A DNA stretch of 8,981 bases from Bryobacterales bacterium (GTDB lineage Bacteria > Acidobacteriota > Terriglobia > Bryobacterales > Bryobacteraceae). The position numbers and the translations under genes are program-made. The notes beneath the pieces were generated by a model that saw only the letters and a program-made list of their open reading frames with translations, was not told the DNA's origin and did not search any database. Positions 1-6,710 of this stretch are shown in pieces (within the stretch, counting starts at the first letter, position 1; each line of letters opens with the position of its first letter). The stretch is taken from contig PKZC01000359.1 in NCBI GenBank assembly GCA_003132905.1, positions 4,828 through 13,808 of the forward strand, in the 5' to 3' direction.

Positions 1-1058
1 AGTGTACCTACTGCAACTTTGCGTCGGGAGTTTTTCCGCGCGAGCTAGAGCCGCGATATATCGGCGCGCTTGTTTCAGAGATGATGGAGCACCAGTGGCA
101 TTGGACGCCTGAAACGGTTTATCTCGGCGGCGGGACGCCGAGCGGCATGGCTACGGGCGATTTGGATCGAATACTAGCCGCGATTCCTGGGCGCGAGCGA
201 TGGAAGGAAGTCACCCTTGAGGTGGCGCCGGGCGTCATCACCCCGGAACGCGCGAAGGCCTGGGCCGACGCCGGAATCAATCGAGTCAGCTTGGGCGTGC
301 AATCTTTCGTGCAGCGCGAATTGGCACGCACGGGACGCAAGCACACGGCCGAAATTGTCGAGCGCGAGATCGACATCCTGCGTGCAGCGGGCCTCACGAA
401 CATCAATATCGATTTGATCGCCGGCCTTCCGGGACAAACGCGCGCTTCATGGTTCGAATCGCTATCTTGGATCGAACGGCTGCAGCCGCCGCACGTGTCG
501 GTGTACATGCTGGAAATCGACGACGACAGCCGGCTGGGCAGCGAGGTGTTGCTGAATGGAAAACGCTATGGCGCGCCCGATGTTCCAAGCGATGAGCTCA
601 CCGCCGCGCTGTATGAGACCGCCGTGGAACGGCTTGAGCACATCGGAATTCATCGCTACGAAATCTCGAATTTCGCGCGTCCTGGCTTCGAATCGCTGCA
701 CAATCTGAAGTACTGGCAATTGGAACCGTACGCCGGATTCGGCGCCGACGCACACTCGTTCGATGGCGCGATGCGCGGCCAAAACATCGAATCGCCCAGC
801 GATTATGTAGGACGAATCGAAGGCGGCCGATCTGTCCGCATCGACTCCACTGTCGCCAACGCCGCGGAAGAACGCTTCTTCGTGGGACTGCGCTTGACGC
901 AAGGCATACAGCCTCTGGCTGAAGAATGGCTCAAGTTTGAACAGCCCATCCGGCGCTTCCTGGCCGACGGTCTGCTGGCTCGCGACGGTGCGCGATTGCG
1001 GCTCACCGATCGCGGTGTGCTTTTTTCCAACGAAGTTTTCGCCGAATTCATTACCTAG
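1..1058 (+). CDS. hemW: HemW-like radical SAM heme chaperone (5' end cut by window)
   Basis: Coproporphyrinogen-oxidase-like radical SAM protein, most likely the heme chaperone HemW rather than the oxidase HemN. The frame is open from base 3 and gives 351 visible residues; about 20-25 N-terminal residues should lie outside the window. The first visible residues are CTYCNF, the last two cysteines of the CxxxCxxC [4Fe-4S] cluster motif; the first cysteine is off the edge. Other family signatures follow in order: [46 protein letters not shown] and [17 protein letters not shown], near visible residue 233, matches the HNxxYW motif reported as heme-binding in HemW; this, and the single-domain length, favour HemW. 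The family is cytoplasmic or membrane-associated and thought to deliver heme to respiratory proteins. The stop is TAG at 1056-1058, 11 bp before the threonine aldolase start, so the two are probably co-transcribed. Confidence 0.93.
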   Translation, partial: CTYCNFASGVFPRELEPRYIGALVSEMMEHQWHWTPETVYLGGGTPSGMATGDLDRILAAIPGRERWKEVTLEVAPGVITPERAKAWADAGINRVSLGVQSFVQRELARTGRKHTAEIVEREIDILRAAGLTNINIDLIAGLPGQTRASWFESLSWIERLQPPHVSVYMLEIDDDSRLGSEVLLNGKRYGAPDVPSDELTAALYETAVERLEHIGIHRYEISNFARPGFESLHNLKYWQLEPYAGFGADAHSFDGAMRGQNIESPSDYVGRIEGGRSVRIDSTVANAAEERFFVGLRLTQGIQPLAEEWLKFEQPIRRFLADGLLARDGARLRLTDRGVLFSNEVFAEFIT

Positions 1059-1069
1059 GTCCAATCCGC

Positions 1070-2104
1070 ATGATCGATTTAAGAAGCGACACTGTTACGC
1101 GCCCCACGCCTCAAATGCGCCGCGCCATGGCCGAAGCCGAAGTGGGCGACGACGTTTATCGCGAAGACCCCACCGTGAACCGCCTGGAGCAACGGGCCGC
1201 CGAAATCATGGGCAAGGAGGCTGGCCTCTTTGTACCTAGCGGCACCATGGGCAACACCATCGCGGTGAAGATGCACACCGATCACGGCCAAGAGGTGATC
1301 TGCGAATCGCGCGCCCATTTGCTCGATTGGGAGCTCTCGATGCTGGCGTGGTTTTCGGGTTGCCTGGTGCGGCCGGTCGCCTCGAATGACGGCATCCTGC
1401 ACTGGAAGGACATTGAAGCTGCCATCCGCCCCACCAGCGCACATTGCGCTCCAACGACGCTCATCGAAATTGAGAACACGCACAACATGGCGGGCGGCGC
1501 GGTTTATCCCATGGATGTTTTCGAGGACATTTGCGCGAACGCGCACGACCGCGGCCTCAAAGTGCATCTGGACGGCGCTCGCATCTTCAATGCAGCTTGC
1601 CATCTGAACCGGCCCGTTCGCGATCTCGCGGGTCCCGCCGATTCGGTGATGTTCTGTCTATCCAAAGGGCTGGGCGCGCCGGTCGGGTCCATGCTGGTGG
1701 GAACGGCCGAAGCCATCGACCGCGCGCGTGGTTATCGCAAGCGCTTGGGCGGCGCCATGCGGCAGGCCGGTGTACTGGCCGCTGCGGGATTGATCGCGCT
1801 GGAAGAGATGCCGCACCGGCTGGGCGAAGACCACGCCAACGCACGTTTTCTGGCTACGGAACTGGCGAAACTCCCCGGAATCCAGATCGATCCGGCGCGC
1901 GTTCATACCAATATTGTCATCTTCGACATCACGGGCACTGGGATCGCCACCACCGCATTGACGGGCGCGCTCAAAACCCGAGGCGTGCTCATGAACGGAA
2001 TCAATCCGCGCCAAATGCGCGCCGTCACGCATTTCGATGTCTCCCGGCAGCAGTGCGCCACCGCGGTCGCGGCCATTTCGGAAGCGCTTGCTACAAAGCA
2101 CTAA
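1070..2104 (+). CDS. ltaE: Low-specificity L-threonine aldolase
   Basis: PLP-dependent fold-type I enzyme of the beta-eliminating lyase/threonine aldolase family, which cleaves L-threonine or L-allo-threonine to glycine and acetaldehyde in the cytoplasm. The 344-residue product is full length. It opens with the family hallmark [12 protein letters not shown]. It then shows [15 protein letters not shown] and the cofactor-pocket stretch VPSGTMGN. His83 is at the position expected to stack on the PLP ring. ENTHN has His at residue 138, and [10 protein letters not shown] has Asp168 (pyridine nitrogen) and Arg171. Lys199 in [10 protein letters not shown] is the Schiff-base lysine. The ATG lies 11 bp after the hemW stop; the only purine-rich upstream stretch is a weak AGG, so expression may depend partly on read-through from hemW. 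Stereospecificity (L-threo versus L-allo) cannot be read from the sequence. Confidence 0.95.
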   Translation: MIDLRSDTVTRPTPQMRRAMAEAEVGDDVYREDPTVNRLEQRAAEIMGKEAGLFVPSGTMGNTIAVKMHTDHGQEVICESRAHLLDWELSMLAWFSGCLVRPVASNDGILHWKDIEAAIRPTSAHCAPTTLIEIENTHNMAGGAVYPMDVFEDICANAHDRGLKVHLDGARIFNAACHLNRPVRDLAGPADSVMFCLSKGLGAPVGSMLVGTAEAIDRARGYRKRLGGAMRQAGVLAAAGLIALEEMPHRLGEDHANARFLATELAKLPGIQIDPARVHTNIVIFDITGTGIATTALTGALKTRGVLMNGINPRQMRAVTHFDVSRQQCATAVAAISEALATKH

Positions 2105-2105
2105 G

Positions 2106-2133
2106 CAGAATTCAGAAGTCAGAATTCAGAAGT
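2106..2133 (+). repeat. Tandem heptamer repeat (4 x 7 bp)
   Basis: Four perfect consecutive 7-base units alternate as CAGAATT, CAGAAGT, CAGAATT, CAGAAGT. They can equally be read as two exact copies of the 14-mer cagaattcagaagt (2106-2119 and 2120-2133). The array begins two bases after the threonine aldolase stop codon and fills part of the 70-bp spacer before the permease. It resembles the short tandemly repeated heptamers known from intergenic DNA of some bacteria such as cyanobacteria; that relationship is by analogy only. Confidence 0.85.
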
Positions 2134-2174
2134 ATTTTCCTATCCGCCGCGCTTCGCTTGCGTCTAACGGCCAA

Positions 2175-4565
2175 ATGCGCGCTCTACTCACCACCTATCG
2201 CAGCCTGTTCCGGCGGCCCGCGTTTTTCTGCGCCGTCGTATTCACCCTTACGCTCGGAATTGGCGCGAACAGTGCCATTTTCTCGGTAGTGGACGCGGTT
2301 CTGCTCAAACCCCTGCCCTATCCCAACGGCGACCGCCTGATGGCGCTGTTTGAATCCAATTTGCGCAAGAGACTGCCCCATGAAACTTTGGCGCCCGTGC
2401 GTATCGAAGAATGGAATCGCATGAATCAATCGTTCACCGCGATTTCAGGCGCCTACATGGAAAACGATGCGGAAACTTCGGGTGAACTGCCCGAGATGTT
2501 GGTGACAGCGAGAGTATCGCCCCGGTTCTTTTCGGTACTCGTCACGTCGCCGGTGATAGGCCGCACATTCAGTCCAGAAGAAGACCTGTTCAATGGACCC
2601 AACGCAGCGGTGATCAGCGAAAGATTCTGGCAGCGGCGCTTTGGGGCGGACCCGGCCGCGATCGGGAGGATACTTCGCATTGGAAATTCCAGCTTTCCCC
2701 TTATTGGAGTGATGCCGGATTCGGCGCGATTTCCCGCGTCAAACGTCGACGTGTGGGTTCCGGCTAAGCTGCCTCCAGGTGTGATGCGCGCGCGGGCGTC
2801 GCGCTGGGAGAGCGTCATCGCGCGATTGAAAGAGGGCGTCACGATGCAATCCGCGCAGGCCGATCTGTCCGCAATACAAGCGCGGCTTGCATCCGATTTT
2901 CCGCTGACGGACGCCAACTGGTCCCCCGTGGTGGAACCGCTGAAGGAAGAGACCGTAGGTGGCATGCGCCGTTCCTTGTGGATTTTGTTTGGCGCGGTCT
3001 GCTTCGTTCTCCTGATTACGTGCGCGAACGTGGCGTGTCTGCTGCTGGCGCAGGCTCACCGCCGCGAGCGCGAAATCGCCCTGCGATTTTCGTTAGGCGC
3101 ACGCCGAGGGCAAGTGATTCGCCAATTGTTGATCGAGGCCTTTTGCCTGGCGATTCCCGGCTGCCTACTCGCCTTGGCCGTCTCGTTTGGCGTTACCAGC
3201 ATCTTCCGTCGCGCCGCAGTATTTTTGCCGCGTGCCGATGAAATCCATCTGGATTGGAGGATCGTGGCCTTCACGCTTTCGCTCAGCCTGGTGACGGCCG
3301 TGCTGTTTGGCCTGATTCCAGCCCTGCGATCGACGCGTGGTGAAGTGGCTGGCCGGTGGGCCCAGGCGGCCAGAACGCAAGTCGGCGGGCGTCACCGAAT
3401 CCAGAGGATGCTAGTCAGCGCACAGGTCGCGCTTGCGATTGTACTTCTGGTGGGATCGGGACTGCTCATTCGCAGCCTGGCGCGGCTAGGTCAGGTTTCA
3501 CTGGGCTTCGATCCGGAAAATGTGCTGGCGTTTCGCATCAGCGCGAGCTATGGCGAAACCAACAACCGGCCGCAACTGGCGCAGCGCCTCAATCGGACGC
3601 TGGAAACTCTGCAAACTATTCCCGGCGTCACTTCGGCTGCCCTCTCGAGCGGTGGCCTACCGGGAGGCGGGCAGGCGTATATTTCGCAATTCCACATCGC
3701 GGGCCAGGACACAGAGACGGAGAGCAAGAAGGTCTTCGCCGATGAAGAGCTGGTGACACCCGATTACTTTCGACTGCTCAGGATTCCGATCCTTTCGGGA
3801 AGTACCTGCCGCATCAATTTCGATCCGAAAGCGCAGCTTACGACCCTGGTGGACCGTTCGTTCGCCGACCGCTATTTTCCCGGCGAAAACCCCATCGGGC
3901 ATTACGTGAGCGAAGTGAGCTATCCGGCCCCGCTCCAAATCGTGGGCGTCACCGGGGACATTCGCAAACACGGATTCGCGCACGATCCCGGTCCGACTGT
4001 GTATTGGTGTGGAATGCCCTATAATCCGGGACCGGACTTCCTAGTGAAAACGAACGGTGACCCGCTGCGCGTTTCCGAGGCCGTGCGCCAGCGCATCCAT
4101 GCGATGGACCCGAATCGCGCCGTGTACGCTGTACAGCGCTTGAGCGATTACGTCTCGTCCACACTCACCGAGCGACGTTTTCAGATGGTTTTGCTCAGCT
4201 CCTTCGCCGCGATGGCTCTTTTGCTTGCGGCCATCGGACTCTACGGCGTAACCAGCTTCCTGGTCTCGCTACGCACGCGAGAAATTGGCCTGCGGGCAGC
4301 GCTCGGCGCATCGCCTGCACGGATCTTCGCTCAAATCCTGCGGGAGGGCGCGCTGACGACCGCCACGGGAGTCGCGCTGGGTTTGGCTGGAGCCTTCGTG
4401 CTTACTCGCTTCATCGCGAATCTTCTGTTCGGCGTAGCACCTACGGACCCGGTTACTTTTGTGATCGTTCCGCTGCTGCTGGCGTGCGTTTCCGGGGCGG
4501 CGCTCTGGTTGCCGGCACACCGCGCCACGAGCATCGATCCCATGGAGGCGCTGCGCCAGGAGTGA
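2175..4565 (+). CDS. ADOP-type ABC transporter permease (MacB-like/FtsX double permease)
   Basis: Large inner-membrane permease of the acidobacterial duplicated orphan permease (ADOP) type, 796 residues. An N-terminal membrane segment (about 16-45, with the signature LGIGANSAIFSVVDAVLLKPLPYP) leads into a MacB-like periplasmic domain. FtsX domain 1 begins near residue 268 and contains EREIALRFSLGARRGQ. A second anchor (about 411-433) and second periplasmic domain follow. FtsX domain 2 starts near 672 and contains TREIGLRAALGASPAR; the protein ends in DPMEALRQE, typical of the family. The frame is open upstream to 2037 inside the aldolase gene, but ATG 2175 is chosen because MRALLTTYRSLFRRPAFF is the normal family N-terminus; no clear Shine-Dalgarno sequence precedes it. 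There is no ATPase or membrane-fusion gene alongside, as expected for an orphan permease. MacB relatives couple ATP hydrolysis to periplasmic mechanotransmission; the substrate here is unknown. This is the short form without an extra N-terminal domain. Confidence 0.93.
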   Translation: MRALLTTYRSLFRRPAFFCAVVFTLTLGIGANSAIFSVVDAVLLKPLPYPNGDRLMALFESNLRKRLPHETLAPVRIEEWNRMNQSFTAISGAYMENDAETSGELPEMLVTARVSPRFFSVLVTSPVIGRTFSPEEDLFNGPNAAVISERFWQRRFGADPAAIGRILRIGNSSFPLIGVMPDSARFPASNVDVWVPAKLPPGVMRARASRWESVIARLKEGVTMQSAQADLSAIQARLASDFPLTDANWSPVVEPLKEETVGGMRRSLWILFGAVCFVLLITCANVACLLLAQAHRREREIALRFSLGARRGQVIRQLLIEAFCLAIPGCLLALAVSFGVTSIFRRAAVFLPRADEIHLDWRIVAFTLSLSLVTAVLFGLIPALRSTRGEVAGRWAQAARTQVGGRHRIQRMLVSAQVALAIVLLVGSGLLIRSLARLGQVSLGFDPENVLAFRISASYGETNNRPQLAQRLNRTLETLQTIPGVTSAALSSGGLPGGGQAYISQFHIAGQDTETESKKVFADEELVTPDYFRLLRIPILSGSTCRINFDPKAQLTTLVDRSFADRYFPGENPIGHYVSEVSYPAPLQIVGVTGDIRKHGFAHDPGPTVYWCGMPYNPGPDFLVKTNGDPLRVSEAVRQRIHAMDPNRAVYAVQRLSDYVSSTLTERRFQMVLLSSFAAMALLLAAIGLYGVTSFLVSLRTREIGLRAALGASPARIFAQILREGALTTATGVALGLAGAFVLTRFIANLLFGVAPTDPVTFVIVPLLLACVSGAALWLPAHRATSIDPMEALRQE

Positions 4566-4740
4566 GGCTTGGTGCGAAACTCCAGGGCGATGTTGTGGTC
4601 TCGGCACTCGTGGATGTGGCCGGCGTTCCGACGGATATCACAGTCATCCGCGGGCTCGGCATGGGACTCGATGTGGAACAAGTCACGGCGGCCCAATTGC
4701 CACAAAGGTCGTGATAGAGGTGAATTTCCGGCTGCGTTAG
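4562..4740 (+). pseudogene. Relic of a TonB-like C-terminal domain
   Basis: Read from 4562, the DNA encodes LGAKLQG, GDVVVSALVD, VPTDITVIRGLGMGLD and VEQVTAAQ before a TGA at 4712-4714. This pattern (AKLQG-x-VVVS-x-LVD, then a (V/I)RxLGxGLD motif) is the conserved core of TonB-family energy-transducer C-terminal domains. In another frame, from about 4702, TKVVIEVNFRLR ends at TAG 4738-4740, resembling the usual C-terminal strand of such proteins. The segment normally between them (a WRFKP-type motif and loop) is missing, so an internal deletion with frameshift explains the layout. The proline-rich linker and membrane anchor expected upstream are absent: recognisable homology begins only about 5 bp after the permease stop. 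No start codon or ribosome site serves it, so it is very probably non-functional. Family assignment rests on recognised motifs, not a database search. Confidence 0.72.
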
Positions 4741-4790
4741 TCAAAATTAGCTGCATCACTTTTGCTCTTCCCACACCATCGCCCGCGGAC

Positions 4791-4870
4791 CGGTGACCCG
4801 CTGCGCGTTTCGCATGAGCGAGCATGTCTCGTCTACACCGACCGAGCGGCGCTTTCAGATGGACTCTACG
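4791..4870 (+). pseudogene. Relic of a second ADOP-like permease gene (internally deleted)
   Basis: Three blocks match the upstream permease in the same order. Bases 4791-4811 are identical to 4055-4075 (21/21, encoding GDPLRV). Bases 4815-4862 match 4141-4188 at 40 of 48 positions, encoding MSEHVSSTPTERRFQM against LSDYVSSTLTERRFQM. Bases 4861-4870 equal 4236-4245 (10/10, encoding GLY). Relative to the intact gene, about 62 nt and 49 nt are missing between blocks; the second gap has a GG microhomology at its ends. The relic stops exactly at the base before the stop codon of the minus-strand isomerase gene. The substitutions suggest it derives from a diverged paralogue or an old duplication. 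It is too short to make a permease. The 50 bp before it (4741-4790) show nothing recognisable. Confidence 0.75.
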
Positions 4871-5719
4871 CTACGCCAGGGCGGATTTGCAGTAGTCGAA
4901 GCACTTTTTAACTTCCGCGACCGCGTCCATCCCAGGCTTGCCGTACTCATATTCGATCATCGCCGGGATGGGATACTTTTTCGTCTTCAGAACTTCCAGC
5001 ACGCCTTTGATATTGGTGTCGCCTTCTCCCAACGGCATGTTCGGGCCGTGATCCTTCTTGCGGTCCTTGATGTGCAGCGTCAGGATTTTCGCGTGATGCT
5101 CTTCGAGGAAGCTCACCGGATCGAAGCCCGCGGCTGTGAAGTGCCCGATATCGAGATTGATGCCGGTGTATTTGGAACGCCCCGCCAGCGCCTGTTTCCA
5201 ATCGTCCGGCGTGGAGAACTCATTGGGCTTCATACTGTCGTGATTGTGATAGCCGACGTAAATCTTGTACTGTTCGGCGTACTTGTCCACGCGCGGCGAA
5301 ATGTCCACGTTCGAAGATGCAGTGATGCGAGTAACGCCCATGGCCTTGGCCATCACAAAGCCTTTTTCAATCTGCTCGTCGGTAAATTCGTCGCGAAAAC
5401 TGTAATTGAAGGCGTACAGATCGATGCCCGCGTCGTCGAACTTCCTTCGGATGCCGCGGATTTCGTCCATAGGCGGATTCGAGCGCCAGGCCGTCACCTG
5501 CGAACGGTCCTTGGGCAGAATCTGGTTGTCCCACAATTCCGCGTAACCGAGCCCGATCTGTTTCATCGCCGCGATGCAATCGTCGAGCGAAGGAAGGGTG
5601 CGGAAGCTGTAGGTTTGAGCGCCGATCATCACTCCGCTTACTTTCGAGTCAATGATGGCCCAGGCCGGAAGTGCAATGGAGGCGACCGCGAGCTTGGTAA
5701 AATCTCGACGCGTAATCAT
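4871..5719 (-). CDS. TIM-barrel sugar phosphate isomerase/epimerase-like protein with Tat-like signal
   Basis: The 282-residue product belongs to the xylose-isomerase-like/AP-endonuclease-2 TIM-barrel superfamily, whose members isomerise, epimerise or dehydrate sugars and inositols using a divalent metal. Candidate metal and catalytic residues are Glu61 (YAELWDN), His158 and His160 (YHNH), Asp190 and His193 (LDIGH), His216 (LHIKDRK) and Glu256/Glu258 (IEYEYG). The N-terminus, MITRRDFTK followed by LAVASIALPAWA, looks like a short twin-arginine signal (T-R-R-x-F-x-K plus hydrophobic stretch), suggesting export of the folded metalloprotein to the periplasm. The start codon overlaps the stop of the upstream flavoprotein gene by ATGA (5716-5719) with no obvious Shine-Dalgarno sequence, so translation probably depends on coupling. 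It is the last gene of the minus-strand group. The substrate is not predictable; 'isomerase/epimerase' is a superfamily label, and inosose dehydratase-like or keto-sugar activities are alternatives. Confidence 0.9.
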   Translation of the reverse strand: MITRRDFTKLAVASIALPAWAIIDSKVSGVMIGAQTYSFRTLPSLDDCIAAMKQIGLGYAELWDNQILPKDRSQVTAWRSNPPMDEIRGIRRKFDDAGIDLYAFNYSFRDEFTDEQIEKGFVMAKAMGVTRITASSNVDISPRVDKYAEQYKIYVGYHNHDSMKPNEFSTPDDWKQALAGRSKYTGINLDIGHFTAAGFDPVSFLEEHHAKILTLHIKDRKKDHGPNMPLGEGDTNIKGVLEVLKTKKYPIPAMIEYEYGKPGMDAVAEVKKCFDYCKSALA

Positions 5720-6708
5720 GAGGCCGATGATATCAACGACGAAGGCGCAAGGGAATCGGCAATGGCGTCGGCGATCTGTTTACCGTGAAAACGGCCGTTT
5801 TCAATAAAGATTTCGTTGGTGTGCATCCCGGCTACAATCACGCCCGCCAGAAAAACGCCCGGACGATCGCTTTCGAACGTTTCCGAATTGATGCGCGGCT
5901 TCTGCAATTTGGGATCGAGGCGAATTCCCAACGACGCCAAGAACTCCAGATCGGGCCGGTAGCCGGTCATCGCAAAAACAAAATCGTTCTTGAGTGTTTT
6001 GGGACCTTCCGGGGTTTCGATCTCAACCGACTTCGGATGGATCGCGATCAGCTGCGAGTGAAAGTAGCCCGTCACTTCGCCGCTCTTGATGCGGTTTTCG
6101 ATATTGGGTTTGATCCAATACTTCACGCGGTCGGAAATGCCCGCGCCGCGATGAATCAGCGTGACACGCGCGCCCGTCCAAAACAGTTCCAGCGCAGCTA
6201 TGGCGGCCGAGTTTTTTGCGCCCACCACCAGCACGTCGTGATTGTAATAAGGATGCGGCTCCTTATAGTAGTGGATCACCTTGTCCAGCTCTTCGCCCGG
6301 GACATTCAGCATGTTCGGCACGTCGTAATAGCCGGTGGCGAGGACGATTTTGCGCGCGCGATATTCAGTTTTGCTCGTTTTAATGTGAAACTCGCCATCG
6401 CCGCCATCGATCGAAAGCACACGTTCGTACTGATGAATGTTGAGCCCGTAATATTCGGCGACGCGGCGATAATACTTCAGCGCTTCGGTGCGGCCCGGCT
6501 TTTCGTTGAGCGATGTCATCGGCAAGCCGCCGATCTCGAGCAGCTCCGGCGTGGTGAAAAACACCATGTGGGTCGGATAATTGTAGAGCGAATTAACCAC
6601 ACAGCCCTTTTCGATTAGAACGGTGTTGAGGCCGCGTAGCTTCAGTTCAATGCCACACGCGAGGCCAGTGGGACCGGCACCAACGACGACGACGTCGAAT
6701 TGCTCCAC
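5716..6708 (-). CDS. ypdA: YpdA/Bdr-like FAD-dependent NAD(P)H oxidoreductase
   Basis: A 330-residue two-dinucleotide-fold flavoprotein resembling the putative bacillithiol disulfide reductase YpdA (Bdr). Residues 6-16 (VVVVGAGPTGL) form the FAD-binding Rossmann loop. The family-specific stretch LYNYPTHMVFF is at residues 41-51. ATGYYDVPN (124-132) precedes the NAD(P)H fold with VVGAKNSAAIAALEL (161-175). VFAMTGYRPDLEFL lies near 244-257, and the C-terminal FAD-contact region is AGVIVAGMHTNEIFIENGRFHGK. There is no CxxC pair as in thioredoxin reductase. The glycine-rich-loop cysteine regarded as functional in Firmicutes YpdA (Cys14, GGGPCG) is Thr14 here; the only cysteines are 18 and 36. The start is GTG at 6706-6708, 2 nt after the alaS stop. 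In bacillithiol users the family is thought to recycle oxidised bacillithiol; that role here is inferred and uncertain given the missing cysteine. Confidence 0.88.
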   Translation of the reverse strand: MEQFDVVVVGAGPTGLACGIELKLRGLNTVLIEKGCVVNSLYNYPTHMVFFTTPELLEIGGLPMTSLNEKPGRTEALKYYRRVAEYYGLNIHQYERVLSIDGGDGEFHIKTSKTEYRARKIVLATGYYDVPNMLNVPGEELDKVIHYYKEPHPYYNHDVLVVGAKNSAAIAALELFWTGARVTLIHRGAGISDRVKYWIKPNIENRIKSGEVTGYFHSQLIAIHPKSVEIETPEGPKTLKNDFVFAMTGYRPDLEFLASLGIRLDPKLQKPRINSETFESDRPGVFLAGVIVAGMHTNEIFIENGRFHGKQIADAIADSLAPSSLISSAS

Positions 6709-6710
6709 AG

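Noticed and set aside
462..1064. 200-codon minus-strand open frame
   Set aside because: Antisense shadow of hemW, whose motifs run continuously through the same bases.
2037..2174. Upstream extension of the permease to ATG 2037
   Set aside because: It would overlap the aldolase gene by 68 bp and translate the heptamer repeat; the residues added do not resemble a permease N-terminus, whereas ATG 2175 gives the usual one.
1531..2289. 252-codon plus-strand open frame in another phase
   Set aside because: Arginine-rich out-of-frame translation spanning the aldolase gene and permease start; no domain pattern.
4484..4714. 76-codon open frame that could be a small TonB-domain protein
   Set aside because: Its first 26 codons are out-of-frame permease sequence, it has no ribosome site, and the domain's end lies in another frame, so decay is the simpler reading.
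4566..4870. Possible bidirectional terminator between the convergent operons
   Set aside because: I looked for a GC-rich hairpin followed by a T run on either strand and found none convincing; termination may be Rho-dependent.
4793..5788. 331-codon plus-strand open frame
   Set aside because: It runs antisense through the TIM-barrel gene, and apart from its first residues (the permease relic) it resembles no protein. The minus-strand frame carries clear family motifs.
5785..6618. 277-codon plus-strand open frame
   Set aside because: Antisense to the YpdA-like gene; its sequence has no recognisable domain and its openness follows from codon bias of the real gene.
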